Origin: Alteromonadaceae bacterium M269
GTDB lineage: Bacteria > Pseudomonadota > Gammaproteobacteria > Enterobacterales > Alteromonadaceae
Length of the DNA: 64,000 bases
Assembly: GCA_004353515.1 (NCBI GenBank)
Contig: SMNZ01000001.1
Coordinates: 1,054,001-1,118,000 of the forward strand
Reading direction: 5' to 3'
Position 1 is the stretch's first letter. Each line of letters starts with the position of its first letter. The notes beneath the pieces are model-generated. The model made no database searches. It saw only the letters and a program-made list of their open reading frames with translations, and was not told the origin of the DNA. Of the stretch, positions 27,835-37,474 are shown piece by piece. The position numbers and the translations under genes are program-made.

Positions 27835-30384
27835 ATGTATCGAGCACTTAATTTAATGATGTTCATTGGCTTCATTGCATTATCTATAATGATGAGCTCG
27901 CAGCCCTCGGCTCAACCACAACAAATGAAAGTCGAACCGGGCGTCTCTCTATCGCTAGCAGAGTACCGAAAGCAAAATATCAGTGACGTTCATTACAGCC
28001 TCGATTTCACTTTACCTAAAAGGATAGAGGCATCTATTGATGCTAATGCCAAAATTAGTTTTAAGCTGGCAAGCTTGGAGCATGACCTACAGTTAGACTT
28101 TAAAGAAGCCGCCGAAAACTTACTGAGCTTATCGGTTAACGGCAGTGATACTCCAATCAATCATCAAAATGAGCACCTCATTATCCCTCGTTCAGCACTT
28201 AAGAAAGGAAGTAACGAACTAAGCATTAAATTTGTTGCGGGCAATAGTTCACTAAACATAAACCCTGATTTCCTATACACCCTGTTTGTACCAGACAGGG
28301 CGCGAACAGCTTTTCCTGTTTTTGATCAACCTAATTTAAAAGCGACTTACGATTTAACATTACATACGCCTCGTTCTTGGACAGCGATTGCCAATGGTTC
28401 ATTGAAGAGCTTAAAAGAAAGTGATACCGGAAGAACATTCGAGTTTAATACATCCGATAAAGTCAGCAGTTACCTCTTTTCTTTTGTCGCTGGAGAGTTC
28501 GAAGTTGTAAAACGTCAGGTTAATGGTCGCGAAATGACCTTATTACACAGAGAAACAGACCAAGAAAAAGTAGAAAGAAACCTAGATGAAATTTTTGAAC
28601 TGCATGACGCTTCATTAAAATGGTTAGAGGACTACACAGACATCAAATATCCTTTTGAAAAGTTTGATTTTGCATTGATCCCCGCATTTCAATATGGCGG
28701 TATGGAGCATGTCGGCGCTATCCAGTATCGAGCTTCTACATTATTTTTAGATGAAAACCCGTCTGATACTCAGCTGCTTAACCGCGCCAACCTTATCGCT
28801 CACGAAACTGCACATATGTGGTTTGGCAACCTAGTCACTATGGATTGGTTTAATGATGTGTGGACCAAAGAAGTTTACGCAAACTTTATGGCTGCAAAAA
28901 TCGTCAACCCTAGCTACCCGCAAATTGACCACAACCTTAATTTCTTAGTTCGCAGTTACCCTGCCGCTTATGCCGTTGACAGAACCGAAGGTGCAAATGC
29001 CATTCGTCAGCACCTTCCTAACCTTAATGAAGCTGGAACACTATACGGTGGAATCATATACAACAAAGCACCTATTATGATGAATCAGCTTGAACTACTA
29101 CTTGGAAAAGCGACATTCCAAAAAGGAATCAGAGAATATCTAACTCAGTTTTCGAACAACAATGCCACTTGGCCTGATTTAATTGAAATATTCGACAAGT
29201 ATTCAGATGAGGATATTCGTGCATGGAGCGAGACATGGGTAAACACACCGAACCGTCCAGAATTCGAGTTTAAAAACCAAGGTAATAAGCACTATCTCAA
29301 GCAAAAAGATCCGCTAAATAAAGGCAGGTATTGGCCCCAGCAGTTTGGTCTAGCTTCCGGCCATAATCCATCTGATGTTGAGCAGGTATCTTTCAATAAA
29401 ACTGACAACAAGGTTAAGTCTCCAGATAAGTTACTCGTTAACATAGACGGCCAAGGTTATGGATTATTCCCTGTCTCAATCAAACAAATGAAGAGTCACT
29501 GGGCCGATTTATCCTCTTTGCAGCGTGGTGCGCTATTAATTAACGCTTACGAACAAATGCTATCAAACCACCCAGAGATTTCTCCATTACAGTACATTGA
29601 GTTTACTCGCCAAGCCTTGCTAGAGGAGCAAAATCAACTCCTACTCAATTTGATGCTTGGCCAAGTGCGCAATACCTATTGGCTGTTGCTGAATGATGCT
29701 CAGAGAACAGGTATGGCTCCTCTGCTTGAGCTCACGATGGTCCAATTAATTAACGAGACAAAAGACAACCAAACCAAACAGAAGATATTCTTCAATGCTC
29801 TACAAGATATTGCATTAACTCCAAAGAGTGTCGAATACCTTTATTCAGTATGGGAAAAGCCTGACAGTGTAGCCTTTACCTTGTCAGAAAATGATTTAAC
29901 GAATTTAGCCAGTACACTCGCGATCAAACTGCCAGAACTATCGCAGCATATTACGACAACGCAGTTACAACGAATCAAAAATAATGATCGAAAAAGGAGG
30001 TTCTCCTTTATCGCTCCAAGCTTGTCCTCAGACCCTAAAGTCCGAGATGCATTCTTTGAGTCGTTAAAAGAAGAAGAAAACAGAGCTGTTGAATCCTGGG
30101 TTTTGGGTGCACTAAGAAACTTGCACCACCCACTAAGACAAAGCACGTCAGAAAAGTATCTATTACCGAGCTTGGAGTTATTAGAAGAAATCCAAAAGAC
30201 AGGTGATATCTTCTTTCCTGCGCGTTGGAGTGCCGCTACGCTAAATCGATATCAATCAGCAAGTGCGGCTAAAACAGTGCGTCAATTCTTAAGTAATAGA
30301 CCGAACTACAATTACCAGTTGAAGTTAAAGATATTACAGGCAGCTGACCCAATATTTAGGGCAAATACGATTTTGGGTCATTAA
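27835..30384 (+). CDS. M1-family aminopeptidase
   Basis: The 849-residue zinc metallopeptidase starts at the ATG at 27835; an upstream in-frame TTG is less likely. It has an N-terminal hydrophobic signal (about residues 3-25), the M1 N-terminal saddle domain, the exopeptidase motif 'YGGMEHVG' (about 287) and zinc motif 'HETAHMWFGN' with the downstream Glu in 'VWTKEVYANF'. The C-terminal ERAP1-like helical domain extends to the end. It trims N-terminal residues from peptides, probably in the periplasm, complementing the secreted subtilase. Confidence 0.93.
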   Translation: MYRALNLMMFIGFIALSIMMSSQPSAQPQQMKVEPGVSLSLAEYRKQNISDVHYSLDFTLPKRIEASIDANAKISFKLASLEHDLQLDFKEAAENLLSLSVNGSDTPINHQNEHLIIPRSALKKGSNELSIKFVAGNSSLNINPDFLYTLFVPDRARTAFPVFDQPNLKATYDLTLHTPRSWTAIANGSLKSLKESDTGRTFEFNTSDKVSSYLFSFVAGEFEVVKRQVNGREMTLLHRETDQEKVERNLDEIFELHDASLKWLEDYTDIKYPFEKFDFALIPAFQYGGMEHVGAIQYRASTLFLDENPSDTQLLNRANLIAHETAHMWFGNLVTMDWFNDVWTKEVYANFMAAKIVNPSYPQIDHNLNFLVRSYPAAYAVDRTEGANAIRQHLPNLNEAGTLYGGIIYNKAPIMMNQLELLLGKATFQKGIREYLTQFSNNNATWPDLIEIFDKYSDEDIRAWSETWVNTPNRPEFEFKNQGNKHYLKQKDPLNKGRYWPQQFGLASGHNPSDVEQVSFNKTDNKVKSPDKLLVNIDGQGYGLFPVSIKQMKSHWADLSSLQRGALLINAYEQMLSNHPEISPLQYIEFTRQALLEEQNQLLLNLMLGQVRNTYWLLLNDAQRTGMAPLLELTMVQLINETKDNQTKQKIFFNALQDIALTPKSVEYLYSVWEKPDSVAFTLSENDLTNLASTLAIKLPELSQHITTTQLQRIKNNDRKRRFSFIAPSLSSDPKVRDAFFESLKEEENRAVESWVLGALRNLHHPLRQSTSEKYLLPSLELLEEIQKTGDIFFPARWSAATLNRYQSASAAKTVRQFLSNRPNYNYQLKLKILQAADPIFRANTILGH

Positions 30385-30495
30385 TCGAAAATAAGGAAAC
30401 GCAGCTCCTACACATCAGAATTTAGCTTATGAGTAATGTCGTTACGTAGGAGCAAGATTTTGAGCTTAGGTATTCTTGAGAGCTTCAGCTCGTCT

Positions 30496-30521
30496 AGGGC
30501 GTTAACAAGATCAAACGCCCT
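30496..30521. terminator. Hairpin downstream of the M1 peptidase
   Basis: AGGGCGTT pairs with AACGCCCT across 10 nt, between convergent genes. A second, longer-range pair (GCTCCTAC at 30404-30411 with GTAGGAGC at 30446-30453) lies nearby. Neither has a good U tract, so the terminator role is tentative. Confidence 0.35.
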
Positions 30522-30559
30522 TCCCCTTGAGGTCTCACAACAAATCTCGTTATGAGGCT

Positions 30560-31834
30560 TTAACTAATAGATTGAAGAATCTGACCACAGAACCAAGCCA
30601 TATAAGTACCCACGGTGTAGCCTAATACCGCAAGCATAACGCCTACAGGTGCTAACGAAGGATGGAATGCCGCTGCAACGACAGGTGCAGATGCGGCGCC
30701 CCCAACGTTAGCCTGGCTGCCGACAGCCATATAAAATAACGGCGCTTTTATCACTTTAGCCACTATCAACATTAGGCTAGCGTGAACAATCATCCATATC
30801 ACACCAATAACAAAATAGATTGGCGTATCGGCAATCATTGTTACATCCATCTTCATACCGATGGTTGCAATAAGAATGTATAAGAATGCAGAGCCTATTT
30901 TAGATGCACCGACCCCCTCGAGTTCTCTGGCCTTAGTAAATGAGAGAAACACCCCCACAGTACTGGCAAAGATAATCATCCAGAAGAACTTACTATGGAA
31001 GCTCAATCTATCTAGATTAGGGAAATGTTCAATAAAATAAGGAGTAACTATATCAGCAAATAAATGCGCAAAACCTGTGACTCCCAAACCAACTGCCACG
31101 ATAATCATAGTGTCGGTTAGCGTTGGTATACGCGCGTGTTTTGCCTGAAACGCTTCAACTTTAGCTTTCAAAGAATCAATAGCGGAAGTGTCGGCTCCTG
31201 TTTTCGCATCTATGGTTTTAGCATTCCCTGCCATAATAAGTAACACTGCCATCCATAAGTTTGCCACGATAATATCGACGGTAATCATGATGGAAAACAT
31301 CTGGTCACCTGCGCCGTAGATTTCCTTCATCGACGCCTGATTAGCGCCACCACCAATCCAGCTTCCTGCAACTGTTGTCATACCACGCCAGACTGCATTA
31401 GGCCCATCGACACCCAATAGCTCAGGAACAAAACTAGCAACTACAAGTAGCGCAATCGGTCCACCTATGACAATCCCCAATGTTCCTGTGAAAAATAAAA
31501 TAACAGCCTTACTACCTAACTTTGCAATAGCTTTTAAATCAACGCTCAACGTCAGTAAGACTAAACAAGCAGGCAGAAGATAACGCGAAGCAACAAAATA
31601 AAGTTGTGAATTTTCACCGTCAATTAGACCAAAAGTGTTCAGTAAGGAAGGTAAGAAATAACAAACCAACACAGAAGGAACAATCATGTAAAACTTCTGC
31701 CAGAAAGGCGTTTTACTACTTGATGTATAAAAAACTAAGCCTAATAGTATGGCCAAAATACCCATGACAGTTGCGTCATTGGTGAATATGGGGGAATGCG
31801 TTACAACCTGTTCAGAGAGTGTGTCTGTTTGCAT
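30560..31834 (-). CDS. DUF819-family membrane transporter-like protein
   Basis: This is a 424-residue polytopic membrane protein with about ten to eleven hydrophobic helices. The signature 'TVAGSWIGGGANQASMKEIYG' region (split around residue 155) and the C-terminal 'GSQANVGGAASAPVVAAAFHP' mark DUF819 family members, which resemble secondary carboxylate transporters. A polar loop of about 40 residues lies near the middle ('KTIDAKTGADTSAIDSLKAK'). The substrate is unknown. It is monocistronic. Confidence 0.88.
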   Translation of the reverse strand: MQTDTLSEQVVTHSPIFTNDATVMGILAILLGLVFYTSSSKTPFWQKFYMIVPSVLVCYFLPSLLNTFGLIDGENSQLYFVASRYLLPACLVLLTLSVDLKAIAKLGSKAVILFFTGTLGIVIGGPIALLVVASFVPELLGVDGPNAVWRGMTTVAGSWIGGGANQASMKEIYGAGDQMFSIMITVDIIVANLWMAVLLIMAGNAKTIDAKTGADTSAIDSLKAKVEAFQAKHARIPTLTDTMIIVAVGLGVTGFAHLFADIVTPYFIEHFPNLDRLSFHSKFFWMIIFASTVGVFLSFTKARELEGVGASKIGSAFLYILIATIGMKMDVTMIADTPIYFVIGVIWMIVHASLMLIVAKVIKAPLFYMAVGSQANVGGAASAPVVAAAFHPSLAPVGVMLAVLGYTVGTYMAWFCGQILQSIS

Positions 31835-32048
31835 AGAAGTTCCAATTTTCCAACCACATTAAACCGCTGTGGCTTTTCTGATTATTATTTGAGACGTTCA
31901 GCAATAACGTAGAAAGCTAACTCAAAGAGCCTTAATCGCCAAAGCAAACAGCTATCCTAACACATTAATTAAGCCCAGTTAAAAACCGGTAAACATATTA
32001 ACCAATACAACGGTGTAAAATTGAACAATTTTGATACAGATAGCGAGG

Positions 32049-32528
32049 TTATTGACGAAAATCCGCGAACTTTTCCATCACAAAGTTAGTTAACTTTTGG
32101 CCGCGGACCTCGACTTGTTGCTCCACAACAGCAACAAAACCATGCTTTTCGAAGAAAGGTTTAGCTGTCAGGCTAACGTGTGAGTACAAACGACTAACAC
32201 CGTACTCCTCAGCTTGCTCAAACAATCTACTCATCAGCGATTTACCAATACCTTTTCCCTGAAACTGCCGATGGCAATAGAAGTGATCAATATACCCCTC
32301 AACATCAATACTGGCATATCCGGCAATATGTTCATCAACTAAGGCAACAAAGGGGTTAATTGAATGAATACGCTCACACCACTCTGCTTCATCGTATTGC
32401 TCAGGGGCCCATGCAACTACTTGCTCTTCTGAGTAGTCTGATATATTGATATGGCGTACGGTTTCGAAAAACAAACGGCGTAGTTCGACTTCTTCGCCGG
32501 AACGATATCGCCTTATAACGGGAGACAC
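32049..32528 (-). CDS. GNAT-family N-acetyltransferase
   Basis: The 159-residue protein has GNAT motif A in 'HRQFQGKGIGKSLMSRLFEQ' (acetyl-CoA pyrophosphate loop QGKGIGKS) and motif B 'YSHVSLTAKPFFEKHGFV'. It most resembles small-molecule acetyltransferases annotated YafP-like; the acceptor is unknown. Two small membrane-protein genes follow upstream on the same strand. Confidence 0.88.
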   Translation of the reverse strand: MSPVIRRYRSGEEVELRRLFFETVRHINISDYSEEQVVAWAPEQYDEAEWCERIHSINPFVALVDEHIAGYASIDVEGYIDHFYCHRQFQGKGIGKSLMSRLFEQAEEYGVSRLYSHVSLTAKPFFEKHGFVAVVEQQVEVRGQKLTNFVMEKFADFRQ

Positions 32529-32551
32529 TTTATCTTGGTCTATAAATGAAG

Positions 32552-32767
32552 TTACGCAGTAAACTTTGACTTAGCAAATGCTAAAAGGCGCGTTCTGACT
32601 TGAGAATTCAAACCAATAGTAATTAAAGCCAAAGAAAAGGTAACAATAAATACAATGCTTTTTACAATCTTAACCCCAGTAAACAGGACGACCAGCATCA
32701 AAAATAAAGCGTAAGCTAATCCTATACCACCGAGAAATAAGCAAACACCTTTCATATCTTTATTCAT
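32552..32767 (-). CDS. 71-residue two-helix membrane protein
   Basis: Two hydrophobic helices ('GVCLFLGGIGLAYALFLMLVV' less its edges, about 7-27, and 'IVKSIVFIVTFSLALITIG', about 34-52) with a basic C-terminal end 'RLLAFAKSKFTA'. No family recognised. It lies 23 bp upstream of the GNAT gene on the same strand, so an operon is likely. Confidence 0.6.
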   Translation of the reverse strand: MNKDMKGVCLFLGGIGLAYALFLMLVVLFTGVKIVKSIVFIVTFSLALITIGLNSQVRTRLLAFAKSKFTA

Positions 32768-32812
32768 AAGTAACCATCAAACCTTTGTTGAACAAATATA
32801 ACCAAACCACTC

Positions 32813-33139
32813 TTAGTTTAGCTTACCTTCCATGACCCGTCGTAAGCCTCTTGATAAAAGATAGGTGTTGGTCTCATTCACCGCAACTCTTGAGAGTAGT
32901 AAACCAAAAACGCCAGCAATAACAAAAAGCAAAATAGAGTAGCCAAAAATCACGTAACCAATCCCGATCATAGCTACGAGTGACAGCAGAGGCGCAAAAA
33001 AGGAAACCAATTTAAACTTGGAGACCTTGGATTCACTTAAAACCAGATCTTGTGCTTTATCCAGCAAATCAAATTGCTCTTCTCGAGGGAGATGGGAGAT
33101 TTCATCAAAATAGTCGAGATACATTTTGATATTCATCAA
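32813..33139 (-). CDS. 108-residue two-helix membrane protein
   Basis: A charged N-terminal region (about 1-40, 'EISHLPREEQFDLLDKAQ') precedes two adjacent hydrophobic helices (about 44-62 and 65-84) and a basic end 'SRGLRRVMEGKLN'. No family recognised. It is first in the leftward run with the 71-residue protein and the GNAT gene. Confidence 0.65.
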   Translation of the reverse strand: MMNIKMYLDYFDEISHLPREEQFDLLDKAQDLVLSESKVSKFKLVSFFAPLLSLVAMIGIGYVIFGYSILLFVIAGVFGLLLSRVAVNETNTYLLSRGLRRVMEGKLN

Positions 33140-33424
33140 TACTCTTTTCGTTGTTATTAATCATATAAGTACACTACCCTATCAGGTAAATTGCATGATG
33201 TTAATCAATAACTTATATAAAAAAGTACAGTTTTTTCACTCGGTAAATAGTTTGGGCGCGTACAAATATAAGGTATATTTTTTAAGTTGATCCGCCTGAG
33301 CGGACAAAGTTCGAACTTATTTGAAGCTTTAGCAAGTTGGGAGAGCATCTTGTGCTGATTTTAGCTGCCTTAACTCCTTAGAAAAGGAAAGCGAAGCACT
33401 AGAACATTACGCTTTTTAAATAGA

Positions 33425-34005
33425 ATGTGTCATAGACAATCAACTATTTACAAGCCGAGAGTCGCTGATCAACTTGGGCGACGGTCGATTACGAGTTTTA
33501 ACTCCCCCTCATTTAGATTTAATCAGTCTTTTCTCAATTTGGACGGTGTTTCAGCACGTGGCGACATGATCTCCTATGGAGAGAGCGGAATCAGCTCCTT
33601 ATCGACTAGTTTCCATCAAAAAACAACCTCTCTTTTTGGAGGCATTTTCACAACAAGTGAATGGAGTCTGGACGGAAACTTAACAGTGATAAACAACTTC
33701 GACATATTCAATGATGCGCCGTCACCTTTCACCAACTCAGATATTATCGGTAATCATCTAGATACTCTGAACTCTGGATCCGATCAGAACTTTGCAACGA
33801 CGGTGGTTCTCATGTTTATGTAGTTACTGTTGATACGATACATAGGCTTGCCATTGATGAAGCTGCTGATGCATCGGTCTCAATAGTGAACAGCAAGCCT
33901 CTTAGACAAGTTATAGGCGAGGTATCGCATGCCGTAACTAATTTAGATGGCTTTACTCTTTTCTTGGCAGCTAGTGACGGAATCATATCTATTAACTTTA
34001 ATTAG
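33425..34005 (+). pseudogene. Frameshifted gene remnant at the left edge of the island
   Basis: Frame 1 is open from 33425 to 33823, and frame 2 continues coherently ('SHVYVVTVDTIHRLAIDEAA') to TAG at 34003-34005. The protein-like composition runs through both halves with a switch near 33800, so a single indel has probably broken one gene. The first half is S/N/D-rich and the second beta-rich, giving a flavour of a surface or beta-propeller protein. No family recognised. There is no ribosome-binding site at 33425, so the true 5' end may be lost. Confidence 0.45.
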
Positions 34006-34296
34006 GCAGCAATTTATTGCTCTCTACCATCAATAAATATGACAAATTCAACCGGGATGTTTTGACCAAGAAGCATACACTCACTAAGAGAACAGGCATG
34101 AAAAACTAGTCGAATTATTCAGTTATGTAGATGACCGTTGTCAGACATTCTTAACTCAATGACAAAAAACTCGTAACTGAAAAAAGTTTACTTACTTCGA
34201 TAATGGTTTGAAGAGATTGCCATACTCCCGTCATCCGGGTTCTTGTACATCAGTTTTGCTAAACATAAAACGTCACACAAAGCTTATTGACCAGTG

Positions 34297-34343
34297 TTTT
34301 GTCACTCAATTATCAATTTTTTTCTTTTTTTGTCACTCAATTA
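34297..34343 (+). promoter_or_regulatory. Tandem operator box upstream of the beta-helix gene
   Basis: Two copies of TTTTGTCACTCAATTA (34297-34312 and 34328-34343) are spaced 31 bp. The proximal copy and five further bases (TTTTGTCACTCAATTACTAAC) recur exactly, in the same orientation to the gene, upstream of the nuclease gene at 48.7 kb. A related pair precedes the RHS gene. The boxes lie about 240 bp before the start codon. Confidence 0.6.
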
Positions 34344-34581
34344 CTAACACCTGCTGCGGTAAGGTAAACATACTATCAAGGTGTTTTAATTTACCCATCG
34401 GTCGCAACTATGTTTATAAGGTGGCCAAGTGCTCTTCGCAAGCTTTGTTTAGTAGATTAAGACAAACATTCAGGCAGTAACCGAACATGGCTCAGCTTTG
34501 AGGATGATAATTGTTATAGCCTTCCATGTTCATTCGTAATTTCTTCAAAAACTTTGATAAATAAAACAAGAGAACGATGCA

Positions 34582-36765
34582 ATGAAGTCATTAAGAATAA
34601 GAAATAAAGTAGCGATTTTGCTAATGTCAACAATCGCATTTTCCAGTCACACTTTGGCAGCAACTGTGAACATCAGCAATTATCAGGTTGTTGGCAACGG
34701 TGCAGCCAATGACCGGTCTGGATTTAACGAAGCAATCAACGATTTGTTATCTCATTCAGATTCCGAAACAAAAACGTTAAACCTACAAGCACAAAAAACC
34801 TATTATTTGGGGCGTTCGGTCTCAGGAAATGAATTAGATCAAATCTTTGATTTAAGTAACGTGTCTAATGTGGTTATCAATGGCAACCATTCGACACTGC
34901 TTCTGGAGAGGTATGATATGGCTGCTTTTATCAACCAAAGCAAAAATATCACCATCAAAAACCTAAAACTGGATTATAAGACACCTACCTTTACCCAAGG
35001 TATAGTGTCTCAAATTAACACTTCACAGCGTACATTCACTGTGACCGTGCAGGACGGTTATCCATTGCCCACCGATGCTGAACTTAGCAGCATAAACGCC
35101 AGGGCTGTTAACAGCCCCTGGGCCAACTCAGCAACTGCTTCCTCTTCTGGGCAATTTCTACGCATCAATATTTTTATTAAGCGGGTCGATATCATTAACC
35201 GGACGTCGCGTCAGCTTAAGATCACCTATATTGACTCTACCAGTACCGACGATATCAATCAGTTACAAAACAATCAGTTATTTGCCTTTCGCACCCACGG
35301 TGGCACTGAGCCGGGTCATATGGTTCGAATCCATAAAAGTGAAGATGTCACATTGGAAAATGTTTCTATTTATAACACGATGAAAATGGGTATTGGGGGT
35401 GGTCACAACGAAGGCACCATCAGATTGACAAATATCAAAATACAGCCCAAACCTGGTACGAATAGAATTGTCTCTGCGGTGTCTGACGGCATCCATTTAA
35501 AGAGCAATCGCGCTCAAGTTATTATTGAAAATTCGTTAATAGAACGAAATCTCGATGATGCGGTTAATCTTGGCTCGATGGCAGAAGTCATTCAGCATTG
35601 GCACAGTGCAACAGATATTGAGATAAGGGATGTCAGCATTCAATACCCAAGTTATGTAGCTCAACGTGCCGGAAATTTTAACTTTGAATCCCCTGAACTG
35701 AAAGTAGGAGATGAAGTTTATGCATTCAATTACGATAGCGACAACGAACCTTTGTTCCTGGGTAAAGCAAAAATTCTGACAGTAGCGGCTGTGCTAGTTA
35801 ATGGAAATAACAAGCGTGTAAGACGAATTACGCTGGATAATGCAATTCACAATATGGTACCGCTTGATGAGGGAACTGGTGTGGCCGCTAGTGCCAGTAA
35901 TGTAGTGCAGAGGCATGCTACCCGTATCTTTATCCCGAATGTTTCCAACCCCAATTTCATCATACGCAATAATACTTTCCGTAATAAAACTCGCAGTGGT
36001 GTATTGGCCAGAGGTAAAAACGGACTGATTCGCGGCAATTCTTTTTCTAATCTAGATGGTTATGGGGTGTTAGGCCAAAACTCACTGACCTTTAATGAAA
36101 ATAATTTGCCACTGAATATGGAGATTTCAGCAAACTATTTTGAGAATACCCGCCTGTGGGCCATTATTTTGGGCGTAGGGGCATGGCAAAATAACAAACC
36201 AAGTTTGCTACCAAGCCATTCACAGATTGTGAACAACCGTTTTAATCGCACGCAAAATATTAAAATGACAGACGAAATCAGTACTAGAATTCATGTGAAA
36301 AACGTAGCGGATATCAATGTCAGTGGAAATGTTTTTTTTAATGTGGACTCTGATACAGATTTATTGAATGCAGCAAATGTTACGAGTAACGCGTTCCTAC
36401 CACTTTGGAAACGTAATGGACAAGCAGGCATTTACTTTGTTTCTAACGATAGTTATTGCCACATTCCAAGCATGAGTCGGCTGACCAATATATGGGGTAG
36501 CAACTGGCAGGATTTTCTGACGACAGCAGATGACTTGCCTGTTCAAAGGGTTGATAATGGCACTTGTCGACAATATGAAGGCGTAATTCGTCTCACAGGC
36601 GGCGGTATATACCGATACAACCATGACAATACCATGTGCAATTATGGCAGCATGCACTTTTTTCGTCAAAGCACAGGCATTATTGTCAATGCTGCTAGTT
36701 TACCAGTTAGGTCTGAACAAACCCTGATAGACAAGGCGCAGGGTGCCAAAGTGTGCCCTCGCTAA
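34582..36765 (+). CDS. Secreted right-handed parallel beta-helix protein, probable carbohydrate-active enzyme
   Basis: The 727-residue protein has a signal peptide (to about residue 27, 'FSSHTLAA'). Beta-helix repeats are seen as 'NVVINGNHSTLLLE', 'NITIKNLKLDYKTPTFTQG', 'DVTLENVSIYNT', 'RVIIENSLIERNLDDAVNLG'-like turns and 'NFIIRNNTFRNKTRSGVLAR'. The 'DGIHLKSNRAQVIIEN' and 'DDAVNLG' blocks recall polysaccharide lyases/glycosidases of the pectate-lyase fold, including GH110 alpha-galactosidase relatives; I do not assign a family. A C-terminal Cys-containing region (about 630-727) may be a separate module. It shares operator boxes with the RHS and nuclease genes. Confidence 0.75.
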   Translation: MKSLRIRNKVAILLMSTIAFSSHTLAATVNISNYQVVGNGAANDRSGFNEAINDLLSHSDSETKTLNLQAQKTYYLGRSVSGNELDQIFDLSNVSNVVINGNHSTLLLERYDMAAFINQSKNITIKNLKLDYKTPTFTQGIVSQINTSQRTFTVTVQDGYPLPTDAELSSINARAVNSPWANSATASSSGQFLRINIFIKRVDIINRTSRQLKITYIDSTSTDDINQLQNNQLFAFRTHGGTEPGHMVRIHKSEDVTLENVSIYNTMKMGIGGGHNEGTIRLTNIKIQPKPGTNRIVSAVSDGIHLKSNRAQVIIENSLIERNLDDAVNLGSMAEVIQHWHSATDIEIRDVSIQYPSYVAQRAGNFNFESPELKVGDEVYAFNYDSDNEPLFLGKAKILTVAAVLVNGNNKRVRRITLDNAIHNMVPLDEGTGVAASASNVVQRHATRIFIPNVSNPNFIIRNNTFRNKTRSGVLARGKNGLIRGNSFSNLDGYGVLGQNSLTFNENNLPLNMEISANYFENTRLWAIILGVGAWQNNKPSLLPSHSQIVNNRFNRTQNIKMTDEISTRIHVKNVADINVSGNVFFNVDSDTDLLNAANVTSNAFLPLWKRNGQAGIYFVSNDSYCHIPSMSRLTNIWGSNWQDFLTTADDLPVQRVDNGTCRQYEGVIRLTGGGIYRYNHDNTMCNYGSMHFFRQSTGIIVNAASLPVRSEQTLIDKAQGAKVCPR

Positions 36766-37474
36766 TACACTGCCATTCATAAATAAGCGTCTCAAGGATG
36801 AGACCTAAAGGGTTTACAAGGGTGAAATAACATACAAACAGTTAACCTCCTAATTATAGCAAACAGGCATCATACTTCCTTTGGCCCAATTTAATCCGCT
36901 CATCTCGCCCCACAATCTTTGACTCTTTCCATATTGCCGGTTGACGATTTGTATGAGACAGGTACATACACATGAACCTAAAGTGTCGACCCTAAATGAT
37001 CCAAATGACCATACTTTGGCTTTTTGAAACATACCCAATTCATGTAGAGCCTTTCGTTATATGGCGACATTCTTTCTCAAAACATCATTGACTGAATATT
37101 AAAAAATTCCTACAGCAACGGAAATGGACCTGTTGAATGTGCAATTGGTCTGACACTTACACCATAGCTAATGGATTATGATCTGATTGATTTTGGCAGC
37201 GATCGAGGGGGTGCAACCCCTGCATAAAACCAAAGGTTCAAAACTCCATTCCTCTTGTACCAATAAATAACTGTTCAACTCACGACCACATGTATGTGGT
37301 ATGTAGAACGAAGTTTGAACCCGAGTCGAGAAGTTTCTAACGAGCATCAGAACAGCACAAGGAGCAGTTGTCGGGGACGAAGTACAACGCCGAGTTAGAC
37401 CCGTTGGACCTGCTCCCCTATATTCAACACAGCTTAACTCTTGCTGAGTGTTCACTTATTTAATGGTATCGGTA
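36766..37474. other. Non-coding or decayed stretch between beta-helix and RHS genes
   Basis: About 710 bp between converging genes. Short open frames on the minus strand (36850-37038 and 37168-37455) have Cys-rich, low-complexity translations without recognisable families or ribosome-binding sites. No clear immunity-type gene for the RHS protein is seen, and no strong terminator. The segment 37125-37165 (TTGAATGTGCAATTGGTCTGACAC) resembles ends of small transposable palindromes, without proof. Confidence 0.4.

Noticed and set aside
33140-33424. Copy of the tRNA-Leu 3' end as attachment site at the left island edge
   Set aside because: I searched by eye for the tRNA 3' sequence and found none, so a tRNA-targeted integration cannot be claimed from this window alone.
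34208-34480. 90-codon open frame before the beta-helix gene
   Set aside because: It overlaps the tandem operator boxes and low-complexity T runs, lacks a ribosome-binding site and shows no protein-like pattern.
37168-37455. 95-codon Cys-rich frame, considered as an RHS immunity gene
   Set aside because: Translation is low-complexity and like spurious frames; no ribosome-binding site and no family signal. Fragments that look like tRNA arms (GGTTCAA..., CCACATACATGTGG) did not assemble into a tRNA.
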